Positions 36,946 through 43,398 of a stretch of DNA of 64,000 nucleotides are shown one piece after another (within the stretch, counting starts at the first letter, position 1; each line of letters opens with the position of its first letter). The DNA is from an uncultured Pelagibacteraceae bacterium. GTDB taxonomy: Bacteria > Pseudomonadota > Alphaproteobacteria > Pelagibacterales > Pelagibacteraceae. The position numbers were made by a program, and so were the translations under genes. The stretch lies in contig CACNCN010000003.1 of assembly GCA_902618975.1 (NCBI GenBank), positions 1 to 64,000 of the forward strand, given 5' to 3'. The notes under the pieces are model-generated. The model did no database searches. It had not been told where the DNA came from and saw only the letters and a program-made list of their open reading frames with translations.

Positions 36946-37719
36946 ATGAATAAACTTAACATCTCAATCACTGGCTGTATGGGTCGAATGGGTAGACAAC
37001 TAATTTTGTCCGCGAAAAAAGATAAATCAATTAAAATTATTTCTTTAACTGAAAATAAATTAATTAATAAAAAATTAGTAGGAATTTTACCGGAGCTTAA
37101 CACTGATAAAGCATTTAAAAAAACTAATGTGATAATAGATTTTACTATTCCAAAATGTACACTTGAAGTATTAAAAATTGCTACAAAATTAAAAAAGAGT
37201 GTCGTTATTGGCACGACTGGTTTTACTAAAAAACAAGAAAGTTTAATTCAAAAGCACTCAAAAAAAATACCTATTCTTAAAGCTGGCAATATGAGCCTTG
37301 GAATAAATTTACTAATGTTTCTTACGGAATTAACTTCAAAATCATTAGGAGATAAATTTTTAAGTAAGGTTTATGAAGTTCATCACAAGCACAAAAAAGA
37401 TCACCCTTCAGGGACTGCTTTGATGCTAGGAAAGGGTATAGCTACAGGAAAAAATAAAGATTTTTATAAATTGTTTGGTAAAAAATATTTTAATAAAAAA
37501 CATTTTCCTTATGGAAAAAAAATAAATTTTAATTCAATTAGAAAAGGTGCTGTGATAGGTGAGCATGAAGTTAAATTCTCAAGTGGCAAAGAAATTATAA
37601 CTTTAAATCATGAGGCATTTGACAGATCATTATATTCTGAGGGAGCCATAACAGCAGCTAAATGGTTAAATAAACAAAAACCAGGTCTCTATTCAATGAG
37701 AAATGTCCTTGAATTTTAA
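36946..37719 (+). CDS. dapB: 4-hydroxy-tetrahydrodipicolinate reductase
   Basis: This 257-aa enzyme of lysine and diaminopimelate synthesis has the nucleotide loop ITGCMGRMGRQLI at the N-terminus, VVIGTTGFTKKQ, and the catalytic and substrate segment EVHHKHKKDHPSGTAL. It uses NAD(P)H to reduce the dapA product. It belongs to the same run as dnaJ and nth, with 1-3 nt spacing. Confidence 0.95.
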   Translation: MNKLNISITGCMGRMGRQLILSAKKDKSIKIISLTENKLINKKLVGILPELNTDKAFKKTNVIIDFTIPKCTLEVLKIATKLKKSVVIGTTGFTKKQESLIQKHSKKIPILKAGNMSLGINLLMFLTELTSKSLGDKFLSKVYEVHHKHKKDHPSGTALMLGKGIATGKNKDFYKLFGKKYFNKKHFPYGKKINFNSIRKGAVIGEHEVKFSSGKEIITLNHEAFDRSLYSEGAITAAKWLNKQKPGLYSMRNVLEF

Positions 37720-37722
37720 TTA

Positions 37723-38376
37723 ATGAATGAAGTTCAAAGAGCAAAAATTGTTTTAAATATTTTAAATAAAATTTATCCTAAAACACCTATTCCATTAAAG
37801 CATAAAAATATATTTACACTTTTAATTTCAGTGCTCCTTTCTGCGCAGTGTACCGATTTGAATGTAAATAATGTTACAAAAAATATTTATCCTAAATATA
37901 ATAAGCCTGAACATTTTGTTAAGCTTGGAAGAAAAAAAATTGAGAGATTAATTAGAAGTATTGGTATATTTAGAATTAAAGCTAAAAGTGTTTACAATCT
38001 CTCAAAAACTTTGAAGGAAAAATATAAAGGTAAAGTACCAAAAACTTTTGAACAATTAGAAGAATTACCTGGAGTTGGTCACAAGACCGCCAGTGTTGTC
38101 ATGTCTCAAGGTTTTGGTTATCCTGCGTTTCCGGTAGATACTCACATACACCGTTTGGCTCAAAGATGGGGTCTTACAAATGGCAAAAGTGTTATTCAGA
38201 CAGAAAAAGATTTAAAAAGATTATTTCCAAAAAAAAATTGGAACAAATTACACCTTCAGATCATTTACTATGGTAGAGAATATTGCAAGGCAAGAGAATG
38301 TTATGGTATTTCTTGTAAAATCTGTACCACTTGTTATCCTAATAGAAAAAAACCAATTTTAACAAAGAAGGCTTAA
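37723..38376 (+). CDS. nth: Endonuclease III, DNA glycosylase/AP lyase
   Basis: This 217-aa base-excision-repair enzyme removes oxidised pyrimidines. The helix-hairpin-helix LEELPGVGHKTASVVM carries the catalytic Lys, and the catalytic Asp is in FPVDTHIHRLAQRW. The C-terminal Fe-S loop reads CKARECYGISCKICTTC. Counting from the first Cys as 0, cysteines fall at 0, 5, 10, 13 and 16 instead of the usual 0, 7, 10 and 16, so the second ligand is displaced. Otherwise length and motifs are normal. Confidence 0.93.
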   Translation: MNEVQRAKIVLNILNKIYPKTPIPLKHKNIFTLLISVLLSAQCTDLNVNNVTKNIYPKYNKPEHFVKLGRKKIERLIRSIGIFRIKAKSVYNLSKTLKEKYKGKVPKTFEQLEELPGVGHKTASVVMSQGFGYPAFPVDTHIHRLAQRWGLTNGKSVIQTEKDLKRLFPKKNWNKLHLQIIYYGREYCKARECYGISCKICTTCYPNRKKPILTKKA

Positions 38377-38377
38377 T

Positions 38378-39307
38378 ATGAAAATTCTAGGCATAGGAAA
38401 CGCAATTGTTGACGTGATTTGCAAAGTTGAAGACGATTTTTTGATTAAAAATAATTTAACAAAAAGTACTATGAAATTAATTTTCGACGAGAAAGAATTT
38501 AAAGGCTTATTAACTAGTCTTAAAATAGAAAAGACTGTATCAGGAGGATCTGTTGCTAATTCTATAGTCGGTTTATCCCAATTAGGAAATGATGTTGGTT
38601 TCATTGGCAAAATTTCTAATGATGAACTTGGGGATAAATATGAAGAGGGATTGAAACAAGAAAATGTTAAGTATTTTTATTCTAAAAAAAAAGAGGAGCT
38701 ACCAACTGGAACTTGTTTAATATTGGTAACTCCTGACTCTGAAAGAACAATGTGTACTTTTTTAGGTACCGCAGGAAAGATAAATAAAGAAGACGTAAGT
38801 GCAGATGCAATTAAACAAAGTGAAATAATTCTATTAGAAGGATATTTATGGGATGAAGGTGATCCTAAAAAAGCTTTTGAAAAAGCTATTCAAAATGCAA
38901 ATAAGGTTGCAATGTCACTGTCTGATCAGTTTTGTGTTGATAGACATAAGCCTCATTTTCTAGAGTTAGTAAAAAATAAACTTGATATAACTTTTGCAAA
39001 TGAACAGGAAATAATATCGTTGATAGATGCAAAATCTTTTGATGAAGTAATAAATTTCTCAAAATCGCTCGGCAGAATGATAGTTTTAACAAGGGGTGAG
39101 AAGGGTGCGGTAGCAATAAATAAAGATGAAGTTGTTGAATGTGGGATAAATCAAGGTCTTAAGATTGTTGATTTAACTGGTGCGGGAGACCTTTTTGCGG
39201 CAGGTTTCTTACACGGTCATATTAATAACATGTCATTAAAAGAATGCCTGGATAAAGGGACCGAAATGTCTTCAAAAGTAATTCAACAAATAGGCGCTAG
39301 ACTTTAA
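38378..39307 (+). CDS. PfkB-family sugar/nucleoside kinase (adenosine-kinase-like)
   Basis: This 309-aa ribokinase-fold protein has MKILGIGNAIVDVICKVED at the N-terminus, GGSVANSIVGLSQLG (substrate pocket) and the anion-hole motif DLTGAGDLFAAGFLHG with the catalytic Asp. Alphaproteobacterial relatives are usually annotated as adenosine kinase, but the substrate cannot be fixed from sequence. It starts 1 nt after nth. Confidence 0.85.
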   Translation: MKILGIGNAIVDVICKVEDDFLIKNNLTKSTMKLIFDEKEFKGLLTSLKIEKTVSGGSVANSIVGLSQLGNDVGFIGKISNDELGDKYEEGLKQENVKYFYSKKKEELPTGTCLILVTPDSERTMCTFLGTAGKINKEDVSADAIKQSEIILLEGYLWDEGDPKKAFEKAIQNANKVAMSLSDQFCVDRHKPHFLELVKNKLDITFANEQEIISLIDAKSFDEVINFSKSLGRMIVLTRGEKGAVAINKDEVVECGINQGLKIVDLTGAGDLFAAGFLHGHINNMSLKECLDKGTEMSSKVIQQIGARL

Positions 39308-39316
39308 AAACTAAAA

Positions 39317-39439
39317 TTATTTTTTTTTTCTTTTAAAACTTCCTTTGCCTTTTTTCGGTACAATGGTTTTAGGTTTAAATCTTTTTGAAAATAAATTTTT
39401 TGCAATAAAATTTTTTTTTTTAACTAATTTTGTAACCAT
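39317..39439 (-). CDS. arfA: 40-aa ArfA-like alternative ribosome-rescue peptide
   Basis: The minus-strand frame from ATG at 39439 encodes a 40-residue basic peptide with NLFSKRFKPK at residues 15-24 and VPKKGKGSFKRKKK at 27-40. This resembles the core of ArfA (E. coli LFRQRVEKNKKGKGSYMRK): an LF-x-x-R element followed by KKGKGS-aromatic-x-RK. ArfA recruits RF2 to ribosomes stalled on truncated mRNA. Compared with E. coli there is a 4-residue longer linker and no hydrophobic C-terminal extension. Its first 20 nt overlap the end of the response-regulator gene. The frame is too short for most gene callers. Confidence 0.6.
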   Translation of the reverse strand: MVTKLVKKKNFIAKNLFSKRFKPKTIVPKKGKGSFKRKKK

Positions 39440-39989
39440 GGCTTACACTTTTAATAAAATTTTTATCTTTGAATATTTCTGAAACCTTTTTTCTAAGACG
39501 ATAAATATGTGTTTCAACCGTATGTGTCTCTAAATCGAAAGTATGACCCCAAACTTCTTTTTGTAATTCATTTACAGATTGAGGTTTGGATGAGTTTTTT
39601 AGAAAAAGAATTATTTCAGTTTCTTTTTGTGTTAACTTTAATTTCTCTGAATGTTTTATTAATTCTCTTGAATTTATATCTAAAGTATAATTATTAATTT
39701 TAATCTTTTCTTGATCAGAATACTTATTTTTAAGCAATAAAATGTTTATTTTATCAATTAGAGTATTCATTTTAAGTGGATAATTTTTAAGAATTAATAA
39801 ATTTAATTTATTATTTGTATTTGGTTTTTTATCGCAAATTAAAACATGGTTTAAGTTTATTTCTTTTAATTTATTAAGATCTTCTAAATCTGGAGAGTAA
39901 ATGATTTCAAAACTATTATTTTCTTTAATTTCATGCAAAATATCAAATAAACTTTTTAATTTAAATATTATTGTATATGAATTAATCAT
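39420..39989 (-). CDS. OmpR-type winged-helix regulator with degenerate receiver
   Basis: From the ATG at 39989 the protein has 189 residues. The last ~95 form a clear OmpR/PhoB DNA-binding domain (KLTQKETEIILFLKNSSKP, VWGHTFDLETHTVETHIYRLRKKV, IKSVSHGYKIS). The N-terminal part is short and lacks the acidic pair and conserved Lys of a receiver; a lone Asp in HVLICDKKP might be the phosphoacceptor remnant. No kinase gene is nearby. The divergent L,D-transpeptidase starts 11 nt away, so this regulator may control it. Confidence 0.8.
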   Translation of the reverse strand: MINSYTIIFKLKSLFDILHEIKENNSFEIIYSPDLEDLNKLKEINLNHVLICDKKPNTNNKLNLLILKNYPLKMNTLIDKINILLLKNKYSDQEKIKINNYTLDINSRELIKHSEKLKLTQKETEIILFLKNSSKPQSVNELQKEVWGHTFDLETHTVETHIYRLRKKVSEIFKDKNFIKSVSHGYKIS

Positions 39990-40000
39990 TGTATCACAGT

Positions 40001-40492
40001 ATGATATTAGAAGTAAAAAATAAAGATACATTAGTTATTGGTGAATTTAAATTTAAATGCTCTGTTGGTAGAAACGGTATCACTAAGTCAAAAATAGAGG
40101 GAGATGGAAAAACACCTAGAGGTGTTTTTAGTTTAGGGACGATATACTGGAGAAAGGATAGAGTGAGAAAACCTATCACAAAATTAAATAAAAGTGTTTT
40201 AAGTAAAAATGATGCATGGTGTAATGATATAAAGAGTAGTCTGTATAACAAAAAAATATCTATTTTTAATAAAGTTAATAAAGAAAAGCTATTCAGAAAA
40301 GATAATAAATACGATTATTTAATTGTAATAAATTATAATACAAAAAGAATTGTTAAAAATATTGGTAGTGCAATATTTTTACATTTAACGAAAGATTATA
40401 AAAAAACTGCAGGCTGCGTGGCGGTTTCGTTGAAAGATTTTAAGATTATTTTAAAGCTTATAAAGAAAAATTCAAAAATAAAAATATATTAG
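40001..40492 (+). CDS. L,D-transpeptidase (YkuD-family) catalytic-domain protein
   Basis: Starting at the ATG at 40001, this 163-aa protein has VGRNGITKSKIEGDGKTPRG and ends with the YkuD active-site region IFLHLTKDYKKTAGCVAVS, providing His and the catalytic Cys. Enzymes of this fold form 3-3 peptidoglycan cross-links or attach lipoproteins. No signal peptide is visible, as in the short alphaproteobacterial family members. The 3' end overlaps the convergent PLP-protein gene by 4 nt. Confidence 0.85.
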   Translation: MILEVKNKDTLVIGEFKFKCSVGRNGITKSKIEGDGKTPRGVFSLGTIYWRKDRVRKPITKLNKSVLSKNDAWCNDIKSSLYNKKISIFNKVNKEKLFRKDNKYDYLIVINYNTKRIVKNIGSAIFLHLTKDYKKTAGCVAVSLKDFKIILKLIKKNSKIKIY

Positions 40493-41151
40493 TTTCTTTC
40501 TCCAAATATTTTTGAACCAATTCTTAAGAAAGTTGACTTATATTTTACAGCGGTTTCATAATCATGTGACATGCCCATGCTAATTTCTTTAAAGTTAAAC
40601 TGATTGTTTAAATTTTTTAATTCATCAAAATATGGGCTTGAGTCTTTTTCAAAAGGAGGCAAACACATTAGCCCAATTATTTTGAGTTTACTCTCGTTGC
40701 AGAAATTAACAAGTTCCAACAAGTTATTTTTATTAATTCCGGATTTTTGAGCCTCATTCCCAATATTGACCTGTAGAAATAAACTTAATTGTTTATTATA
40801 TTTTTTTTGTTCTTCCGATATTTTTTTTGCTAATTTCAAACTGTCAACTGAGTGAATATAATCAAAAATTCTGACTGCTAGTTTAACTTTATTAGTTTGC
40901 AATTTTCCTAACATATGAAGCTTTATAGAGCTGTCTCTTTTTTTAATTTCAGTCCACTTTTCTATTGTTTCTTGCACTTTGTTTTCGCCAAAATGCTTGT
41001 GGCCGAATTCAATTAAATGATTAATATGTTCAATTTTGAATGTTTTGGAGACTGCTACAATATTTGGGTAATAATTCTCATACATATATTCTTTTATTTT
41101 TTCTTTTATTGTAGAATTAATATCATTTAAGTTTTTAATAGTGCTATGCAT
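40489..41151 (-). CDS. PLP-binding homeostasis protein, YggS/PROSC family
   Basis: This 220-aa TIM-barrel protein binds pyridoxal phosphate: IVAVSKTFKIEHINHLIEFGHKHFGENKVQE carries the Schiff-base Lys and FGENKVQE motif. HMLGKLQTNKVK, LQVNIGNEAQKSGI and GLMCLPPF follow, then GMSHDYETAV, the usual GMSxD phosphate-binding motif. It buffers PLP and affects amino-acid metabolism. Its ATG lies back to back with that of the thiE-like gene in an ATGCAT palindrome. Confidence 0.93.
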   Translation of the reverse strand: MHSTIKNLNDINSTIKEKIKEYMYENYYPNIVAVSKTFKIEHINHLIEFGHKHFGENKVQETIEKWTEIKKRDSSIKLHMLGKLQTNKVKLAVRIFDYIHSVDSLKLAKKISEEQKKYNKQLSLFLQVNIGNEAQKSGINKNNLLELVNFCNESKLKIIGLMCLPPFEKDSSPYFDELKNLNNQFNFKEISMGMSHDYETAVKYKSTFLRIGSKIFGERN

Positions 41152-41685
41152 AAATATTTATATAAACAGTATTATTTCATAGAAAAATTTGACAAAAATC
41201 ATCTAAAAAAAATAAATAAAAAAATAAATTTAATTTATAGGAACTATAGTAAAGTTCACGACGAAAGAACAATAAAAAATCTTGCAAGATTTTGTTCAAT
41301 TGAGAATAGGAAACTGTTCATAGCAAACGATTTTAAATTAGCCTTAAAAATGAATATTAATGGTGTTTATTTACCCTCTTTTAATAAAAGCATTTTACAT
41401 AATTGTTATAAATTTAAGAAAGATTTTAAAATTATTGGCTCTGCACACAACATATCAGAAATAAGAATAAAGATATTACAAAATGTTAAAGAAATTTTTT
41501 TGGCTCCGGTTTTTAAAGAAAAAAAAATTATTCTTGGAATTTATGGTTTTTTAAAGTTAAAAAAAATATTTAAAGGTAAAGCTATTGTCCTTGGAGGAGT
41601 TGCGGGTCATAATATAAAAAAATTGAGACTTTTAAATCCTGAGGGTTTTGCGGCAATAAAATATTATAAAAAAAAAGGCCCCTAA
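41146..41685 (+). CDS. Short ThiE/TenI-like protein
   Basis: This 179-aa protein resembles the C-terminal part of the thiamine-phosphate-synthase barrel: NGVYLPS, IIGSAHNISEI (compare ThiE GxSxHxxEE), IFLAPVFKEKK and IVLGGVAGHNIKKLRLLNPEGFAAIK. Several ThiE catalytic residues are not obvious and it is shorter than usual, so it could be a diverged ThiE, a TenI-like protein or a decaying gene. Alphaproteobacteria often have such a gene beside the PLP-protein gene. The last codons (KKKGP stop) lie inside the porin terminator. Confidence 0.6.
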   Translation: MHKYLYKQYYFIEKFDKNHLKKINKKINLIYRNYSKVHDERTIKNLARFCSIENRKLFIANDFKLALKMNINGVYLPSFNKSILHNCYKFKKDFKIIGSAHNISEIRIKILQNVKEIFLAPVFKEKKIILGIYGFLKLKKIFKGKAIVLGGVAGHNIKKLRLLNPEGFAAIKYYKKKGP

Positions 41686-41696
41686 AAAGGGGCCTT
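41668..41696 (-). terminator. Strong intrinsic terminator of the porin gene
   Basis: AAGGCCCC (41675-41682), loop TAAAAA and GGGGCCTT (41689-41696) form a perfect 8-bp stem. Read on the minus strand it ends in a run of nine T residues (41676-41668), so it terminates the porin message. The thiE-like gene's stop codon (41683-41685) lies in the loop; the T-run on the plus side is weak. Confidence 0.92.
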
Positions 41697-41720
41697 AAAT
41701 TTTCTTAAGCTAAACTAAAC

Positions 41721-42620
41721 TTAGAATGCAAAAGAAACAGATACTTCAGAAAATGTATCGTCAGATGCTGAAGATCCAGCAACGTTGTCAGTAGCATTTG
41801 ATACTGCAACGATAGTCATACTTCCCATTGTGTAAGAAGCAGAAATACCTGAAGACTCTTCATCAGTTCCTGTTCCCATATCAACATCCCACATACCGTA
41901 AGATACTGATAGGTTTTCGTTAACAGCTACACCAATTCCTAAACCAGTTGACTCTTCATTATTCGCACCTGAATTATCTCTTTCTGATTTTTGATATGCA
42001 ACTGTAACTGGACCCATTGAATACTTAACAAAAGCATTCTCTAAGTCTGTTGCTGCACCTTGCTCACCAGTACCATATCCAATTGATAAACCTTCCATTA
42101 AACCATCGTATGTTAACTGAACAGAGTTATCATTTGAACCACTAGCACCTTTTTGGTAAGCAGCACTGATACCAAAACCTGCAAATGAACCATTATAGTA
42201 AACTGCATTTGTATCACCGTGTTGTGCTAAACCATTGTCGTCAGTGTCTGTATCATCCCATACCTCTTCACCAGCTTTTGGTAAAACGTATCTGTATGCT
42301 CTAACACCAGCGCCACTAGCACCGTTTCCAAGACCAATTGAACCAGCATCTCCCATGTCAATCATAACATTTTGAGATGAGAAAGCAGCGTTTGTCATTG
42401 TGTATGAATATGACACACTCATACCATTGTCCAAATCACCACTACCTGAAAAGCCAATTGCTTTATTCATGCTGAAACTGTTTCCAGTTACTTCATCATC
42501 GTCTTGTGATTTATATTCTATCTTAGCTGTACCAGATACATCTAATGCACCTGCGTAAGCTGAAGAAGCTACTAAAGATCCTGCTACTGCAGTTAATCCT
42601 AGTTTTTTTAAATTGTTCAT
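41721..42620 (-). CDS. Outer-membrane porin, SAR11 type
   Basis: This 299-aa protein starts with a signal peptide (LGLTAVAGSLVASSAYA, cleavage before GALDVSG) and continues with alternating beta strands to the C-terminal VSVSFAF, ending in Phe as required for BamA-dependent assembly. It is Gly/Ser/Asp rich and nearly devoid of Cys. It is likely the major porin for small solutes. Strong AGGAG 7 nt before the ATG and a strong terminator suggest high expression. The extracellular loops are rich in acidic repeats (DTDTDDNG). Confidence 0.88.
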   Translation of the reverse strand: MNNLKKLGLTAVAGSLVASSAYAGALDVSGTAKIEYKSQDDDEVTGNSFSMNKAIGFSGSGDLDNGMSVSYSYTMTNAAFSSQNVMIDMGDAGSIGLGNGASGAGVRAYRYVLPKAGEEVWDDTDTDDNGLAQHGDTNAVYYNGSFAGFGISAAYQKGASGSNDNSVQLTYDGLMEGLSIGYGTGEQGAATDLENAFVKYSMGPVTVAYQKSERDNSGANNEESTGLGIGVAVNENLSVSYGMWDVDMGTGTDEESSGISASYTMGSMTIVAVSNATDNVAGSSASDDTFSEVSVSFAF

Positions 42621-42837
42621 AAATTTACTCCTAATTGTTAATAATTAATTATAAACAAGGCTTTTTTAGCAAAAATGTGCAAAATTAGTTTTTTTTCTTA
42701 ATAATTACTTAATTATTTTATATTGTGTTGCAAAAATACATCATTCGAATACAGGCAAAATACGTGATTTTCTGTGTTTTTATGGAATAATTTGTTAAAT
42801 ATTCGAATTATTATTTAGACATCAGATTATTATAATT
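42621..42837. promoter_or_regulatory. Divergent control region between porin and DUF3576 genes
   Basis: This 217-nt non-coding stretch is one of the longest in the window. It contains the palindrome ATTCGAAT twice (42743-42750 and 42801-42808, 58 bp apart) and repeated GCAAAA elements (near 42669, 42681, 42730 and 42764). Both outward genes encode envelope proteins. A regulator-binding role for the palindromes is an inference. Confidence 0.5.
42628..42632 (-). promoter_or_regulatory. Shine-Dalgarno site of the porin gene
   Basis: Read on the minus strand, AGGAG at 42632-42628 sits 7 nt before the porin ATG. Most genes in this window have no comparable site, so this is one of the few strong ribosome-binding sites and fits a highly translated protein. 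A TATAAT candidate -10 lies at 42653-42648. Confidence 0.75.
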
Positions 42838-43380
42838 ATGAAAACTTATTTAAGGAATTGCTCAAGATTTTTTCTAATATTTTTTTTAATATATTTAAGC
42901 TCTTGCGGAGTATATCGACCAGTCGATGTAAATGAATATCCAGTCGAACCTGAAAAAAGAGTTCAAAAAAATATGGAAGAAGGCCGTGGTTTTAGATTGA
43001 TGGATGGTATTAATAAAAAAGGCGGAACTTTTGATTTTGCAAGTTCAAATGAGCTTTGGAGAGCTAGTCTAGATACAATAGATTTTATGCCGCTCGCATC
43101 CGCAAACTACAGCGGAGGTATAATTATAACTGATTGGTATAACGATGAAAACAGCTCGAGCGAATCTATTAAAATAACTATTCGTTTTCTTACAAATGAA
43201 ATTAGATCAGATGCGTTAGATGTCAAAATATTTAAAAAAAATTGCGGAGCTAATCAAAACTGTAAAATGTTTTTACAAGAGGGAGATTTGGTTAGAGAGA
43301 TCAAAAAAAGTATTTTAAAAAAAGCTGCTTTGTATAAAAAACAAAATAAAAAACCTTATAAAGGAACTAAGGCCCAATAA
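42838..43380 (+). CDS. DUF3576 lipoprotein
   Basis: This 180-aa protein has a lipoprotein signal with lipobox YLSSCG (Cys23). The mature part contains GTFDFASSNELWRASLDTIDFMPLASANYSGGIIITDWY and DALDVKIFKK, characteristic of the alphaproteobacterial DUF3576 family. The gene is placed immediately upstream of leuS and lptE, as in other alphaproteobacteria, suggesting an outer-membrane role. A TATAAT is adjacent to the ATG (42831-42836) and is too close to be this gene's -10. Function unknown. Confidence 0.85.
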   Translation: MKTYLRNCSRFFLIFFLIYLSSCGVYRPVDVNEYPVEPEKRVQKNMEEGRGFRLMDGINKKGGTFDFASSNELWRASLDTIDFMPLASANYSGGIIITDWYNDENSSSESIKITIRFLTNEIRSDALDVKIFKKNCGANQNCKMFLQEGDLVREIKKSILKKAALYKKQNKKPYKGTKAQ

Positions 43381-43398
43381 CTGAGTCTTTAAAACCAA

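Noticed and set aside
39987-40010. TTG start at 39989 for the L,D-transpeptidase
   Set aside because: The ATG at 40001 is a better codon and the extra four residues are not family-like.
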